This document shows positions 8,216-10,344 of a stretch of DNA of 10,344 bases, piece by piece (position 1 is the stretch's first letter; the number at the start of each line of letters is the position of its first letter). The DNA comes from DASVEE01 sp036399695 (GTDB lineage: Bacteria > Acidobacteriota > Thermoanaerobaculia > Gp7-AA8). The notes beneath the pieces are model-generated. The model did not search any database, had not been told where the DNA came from, and was given only the letters and a program-made list of their open reading frames with translations. The stretch lies in assembly GCA_036399695.1 (NCBI GenBank), contig DASWMP010000071.1, positions 1-10,344 of the forward strand. Direction: 5' to 3'. Both the position numbers and the translations under genes were made by a program.

Positions 8216-9055
8216 ATGAAAATTCTCCGTCTCGCCCCCGCTCTTCTTCTCGTCGCCGCTTCGGCCTGCGTCTCGACGTCGGACATGGAGCTCGCGCAGC
8301 AGCAGATCGCCGAGTTGCAGGAAGAGCTGGCGAACATCAAGCGCAACGCCGCCGGCAAAGAAGACGTGCAGAACGTCAACACCCGCATCGCCGAGCAGAC
8401 CGAGACGCTCCTCAAGTCGAACGCCACGCTCGTGGCGAAAGTCGACGAGATGGACAACCGGATGCAGGCGACGCAGGGCGCCGTCGAGCAGGTCGGCTAC
8501 CGCGTCGACCGCGCCATCCAGCAGGTCACGCAGGCGCAGCGCGACATCACCGACCTGCAGAACCGCGTCAACGGCATCCAGCAGACGGCGCCGGCCCCCG
8601 GCTCAACGACGCCCGCGGGCGGCACGCCGGCCATGACCGAGGTGACGGTGCCGGCCCCCGTGACGTCGGAAGACCCGATGCAGGTCTACCAGGCGGCGTA
8701 CCGCGACTACCAGCGCGGCAACTACGATCTGGCCATCGAAGGCTTCCGCGATTTCGTCGCCGGGAACGCCAATTCCGAGCTCGCGGACAACGCAAGTTAC
8801 TGGATCGGCGAAAGTTTGTTCTCGCAGAAGAAATATCGCGAGGCCATCGAGCAGTTTGACACCGTCGTCACCAGATACCCGCGGTCCGACAAGGTCCCGG
8901 GTGCTCTTTTGAAAAAGGGATACTCGTACATCAGCATCGGGGAGCGCTCGCAAGGCGTCGTCCAGCTTCAGTACGTCGTCCACGAACACCCGAATTCTCA
9001 GGAAGCGTCGCTCGCGCGGCAGCGTCTGAAAGCGCTCGGGATCGAAACAAGGTAA
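8216..9055 (+). CDS. cpoB: CpoB/YbgF, Tol-Pal accessory protein with coiled coil and TPRs
   Basis: A 279-aa exported protein. The signal ends in ASAC with Cys18, so this version is probably a lipoprotein, whereas E. coli CpoB is soluble in the periplasm. A long coiled coil follows (about 24-122, rich in Gln/Glu with heptad Leu/Ile), then a Pro/Thr linker (124-152). Three TPR-like repeats form the C-terminal YbgF domain (about 155-275: YQAAYRDYQRGNYDLAIEGF, ASYWIGESLFSQKKYREAIEQF, then GALLKKGYSYISIGERSQGVVQ). In the family it ties Tol function to peptidoglycan synthesis during division. GGAAGG at the end of pal (8201-8206) serves as its Shine-Dalgarno site, so the two are co-transcribed. From about 8790 the codon choice becomes less G/C-biased than in the first two thirds of the gene. 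Confidence 0.94.
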   Translation: MKILRLAPALLLVAASACVSTSDMELAQQQIAELQEELANIKRNAAGKEDVQNVNTRIAEQTETLLKSNATLVAKVDEMDNRMQATQGAVEQVGYRVDRAIQQVTQAQRDITDLQNRVNGIQQTAPAPGSTTPAGGTPAMTEVTVPAPVTSEDPMQVYQAAYRDYQRGNYDLAIEGFRDFVAGNANSELADNASYWIGESLFSQKKYREAIEQFDTVVTRYPRSDKVPGALLKKGYSYISIGERSQGVVQLQYVVHEHPNSQEASLARQRLKALGIETR

Positions 9056-9124
9056 AATCAGCGGCTTTGTACGGGACGGCATCCGCCGCCCCGCCTAGTT
9101 CAACATCAATCAGGAGCAGATTTC
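9053..9124 (+). promoter_or_regulatory. rpsT leader with possible -10 element, hairpin and ribosome binding site
   Basis: A TAAAAT hexamer (9053-9058) overlaps the cpoB stop and could be a -10 for rpsT; no convincing -35 lies at the right distance. The leader contains GGGACGGC (9073-9080) and GCCGCCCC (9085-9092), which pair with one mismatch around a 4-base loop. This could be a regulatory hairpin or a weak end signal for the tol transcript. AGGAG (9112-9116) lies eight bases before the ATG and is a clear Shine-Dalgarno site. Confidence 0.4.
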
Positions 9125-9391
9125 ATGGCGAATATTGCCTCGGCCGAGAAACAGAGACGTCAGGCCGAAAAGAGAAAGGCGCGTAACCGCGCCGACAAGT
9201 CGCGCCTTCGTTCCGCGCTCAAAAAGACGCGGTCGTCGATTCAGGGTGGCGACTCGGACAAGGACGTTCTGTCGACCGGATTCTCGGTCATCGACCGGGC
9301 GGCCAAGAGCGGCCTGATCAAAGAGAATACCGCGAACCGCTACAAGTCGCGTCTGGCTGCCGCTTCCAAGCGCGCCGTCGAAGCGAAGTAA
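9125..9391 (+). CDS. rpsT: Ribosomal protein S20
   Basis: An 88-aa basic protein, the normal length for bacterial S20, a primary binder of 16S rRNA in the small subunit. The N-terminus MANIASAEKQRRQAEKRKARN is the standard S20 opening. The middle ALKKTRSSIQGGD and the end IKENTANRYKSRLAAASKRA match the family pattern of three long helices. The start is fixed by the AGGAG eight bases upstream. Codon use is less strictly G/C-ending than in the tol genes. It is followed after 23 bases by a strong intrinsic terminator, so it ends its transcription unit. Its position directly after cpoB is not the usual proteobacterial context. Confidence 0.98.
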   Translation: MANIASAEKQRRQAEKRKARNRADKSRLRSALKKTRSSIQGGDSDKDVLSTGFSVIDRAAKSGLIKENTANRYKSRLAAASKRAVEAK

Positions 9392-9414
9392 AGGTTCAGG
9401 ACTCCCCGATCGCG

Positions 9415-9447
9415 AACGGCGCACCTCGTGGTGCGCCGTTTCTGTTT
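9415..9447 (+). terminator. Intrinsic terminator after rpsT
   Basis: AACGGCGCACC (9415-9425) pairs perfectly with GGTGCGCCGTT (9430-9440) around the loop TCGT. It is followed by TCTGTTT, giving an interrupted T-run with the stem's own TT. This is the most canonical terminator in the window. Confidence 0.88.
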
Positions 9448-9451
9448 CAGG

Positions 9452-9540
9452 CTGGTTTTTGGTTGCCGGTTTTTGGTTGTTGGTGAGAAGCTGAGACCCG
9501 CCGTCTCACCACCAAAATCCAACAACCGAAAACCAGAAAC
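9452..9540. repeat. Heptamer inverted repeat, copy D
   Basis: GG doublets at 9454, 9461, 9468, 9475 and 9482 keep an exact 7-base period (GGTTTTT, GGTTGCC, GGTTGTT units). CC doublets in the inverted arm fall at 9512, 9519, 9526 and 9533. The inner stem TGGTGAGA (9481-9488) pairs with 9504-9511. An alternative small stem, TGAGAC with GTCTCA, lies inside. The copy begins directly after the rpsT terminator and ends 15 bases before the next ATG. Confidence 0.9.
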
Positions 9541-9555
9541 GGCTCGCCTCTCCCC

Positions 9556-10044
9556 ATGAACCACACCGCTCTCGTCGCACTGCTCTGGGCTCGCTGCGGA
9601 CGCGGGTTGATCGCCCCGTCGGATCTGGCGTCGTGCATCACGGCGCTTCCGAACGGACGGCAGTTCAACGCCACGGAGCTGGGGGCGCTGGCGCATGCGT
9701 TCGTGACGCAGGGGCTCTTCGCCCCGGCCACGGAGCGGGCCTGGTCGCTGACGGATATGGCAGTGTCGTCAATCGCGGTCGACGACGACGAGTCGCTCGC
9801 CCTCACGCCGGACGAGGAGCGCCAGCTCTTCGATGCGCTGCAACGCTCCGCCCGCGGCGGCGCGCTCGATCGCGCCAATCTCCACGCCGTCACCCGCCGG
9901 TTCCTGGAGGACGTCCTCGCCGGAGCCCAGATCCCGGACGAGCTGCTCGACCACATCGTGGAGGTCTACCGCGCCCGCGGCCATCTCACGATGTCCGACG
10001 ACGGCGGCCGCTACACCATCTCCATCGACGAATCCGCGCTCTGA
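9556..10044 (+). CDS. Hypothetical 162-aa protein
   Basis: I do not recognise this protein. It has no signal peptide or membrane helix, so it is probably cytoplasmic. It is mainly helical and acidic in the middle (VDDDES at 75-80, then LTPDEERQLFDALQ at 83-96). Two segments end in a similar way, FVTQGLFAPATERAWSLTD (49-67) and VYRARGHLTMSDDGGRYTIS (137-156). Each is a helix followed by what could be a beta wing, so two winged-helix-like modules are possible (weak inference). Coding support comes from consistent third-position G/C preference and a full-length frame without interruptions. ATG at 9556 has no Shine-Dalgarno site, and the 15 bases before it follow repeat copy D directly. No promoter could be identified. 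Confidence 0.7.
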   Translation: MNHTALVALLWARCGRGLIAPSDLASCITALPNGRQFNATELGALAHAFVTQGLFAPATERAWSLTDMAVSSIAVDDDESLALTPDEERQLFDALQRSARGGALDRANLHAVTRRFLEDVLAGAQIPDELLDHIVEVYRARGHLTMSDDGGRYTISIDESAL

Positions 10045-10344
10045 TCTCGGAGTGCGGTGGCGAAGGGAGGGCGTCTCAAATCCAAAGTCCGCCGAAAAAC
10101 CATTTTTTTACGGACATCGACAGCCACGCGGATCGCTCGGACGAGCTCTGGTGAAGGAGCGGAAGTTGGTTGACGAGCGAAGTCGCCCAGAGGCGGGTGA
10201 AACGGGGCTCAGAATTGAGCCAAGCGGCGGTTCAGGCCGGGGTGAGTGCTCGATCCTGACGGAGGGTGTCTCAAAACGGAGCGCACACACTCTGATGGCC
10301 TGATTAGAAACCGGCGCCTGCGGGCGCAGACAGACAAGAGTGTC
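10045..10344. other. Non-coding right edge with a diverged direct repeat and small hairpins
   Basis: No gene is convincing here. The stretch starts with AGTGCGGTGG (10051-10060), related to the palindrome before tolQ. GGAGGGCGTCTCAAA (10066-10080) recurs as GGAGGGTGTCTCAAA (10261-10275), a direct repeat with one difference. Other visible structures are a run of seven T in CCATTTTTTTACGG at about 10100, a 6-bp stem GGCTCA/TGAGCC (10206-10221), and a 5-bp GCGCC/GGCGC stem (10314-10327). Base composition is less G/C-biased than the genes to the left. It may be repeat or insertion-derived debris, but no transposase is present. Confidence 0.5.

Noticed and set aside
10108..10290. Small minus-strand gene (60 codons) at the right edge
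   Set aside because: No ribosome binding site, no recognisable sequence, Pro/Ser/Arg-rich translation, and it crosses the direct-repeat copy.

Overview
The window looks like chromosome from a high-GC, diderm, uncultured-type bacterium, most likely an Acidobacteriota relative (inference). The grounds are strong G/C third-position bias, a complete outer-membrane Tol-Pal system, and an ECF sigma factor overlapping a membrane Ser/Thr kinase that has a TPR C-terminus, a pairing typical of Acidobacteriota and related phyla. No phage, plasmid or transposase gene is visible.

Layout. Positions 1-274 hold a tandem array with a 21-bp period, cut by the left edge. A minus-strand operon follows, read right to left: ECF sigma factor (3710-3156), Ser/Thr kinase (3159-802) and a small two-helix membrane protein (805-287). 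Its stop/start junctions overlap by 4 and 2 bases. A 401-bp divergent intergenic region (3711-4111) carries a large inverted repeat and a strong palindrome. The plus-strand Tol-Pal cluster comes next: tolQ, tolR, tolA/tonB-like, tolB, pal, cpoB/ybgF (4112-9055). Then come rpsT (9125-9391) with a clear intrinsic terminator, an unrecognised 162-aa gene (9556-10044), and about 300 bp with no convincing gene.

The Tol genes work as one envelope machine. TolQ and TolR form the proton-driven inner-membrane motor. The TolA position is filled by a short proline-rich TonB-like transducer. TolB is the periplasmic propeller, Pal the peptidoglycan-binding outer-membrane lipoprotein, and CpoB the coiled-coil/TPR accessory factor. 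The sigma-kinase operon is a plausible separate sensing unit.

The most unusual content is non-coding. Four intergenic spots (3797-3901, 4764-4845, 7378-7563, 9452-9540) share one architecture. A G/T-only-like arm of degenerate heptamers, with GG doublets repeating every 7 bases, leads into a short unique spacer and then an inverted A/C arm with CC doublets every 7 bases. At 7378-7563 two different heptamer vocabularies are nested. The 21-bp array at the left edge keeps strict register over 13 units around the near-palindrome GGTCAGACC.
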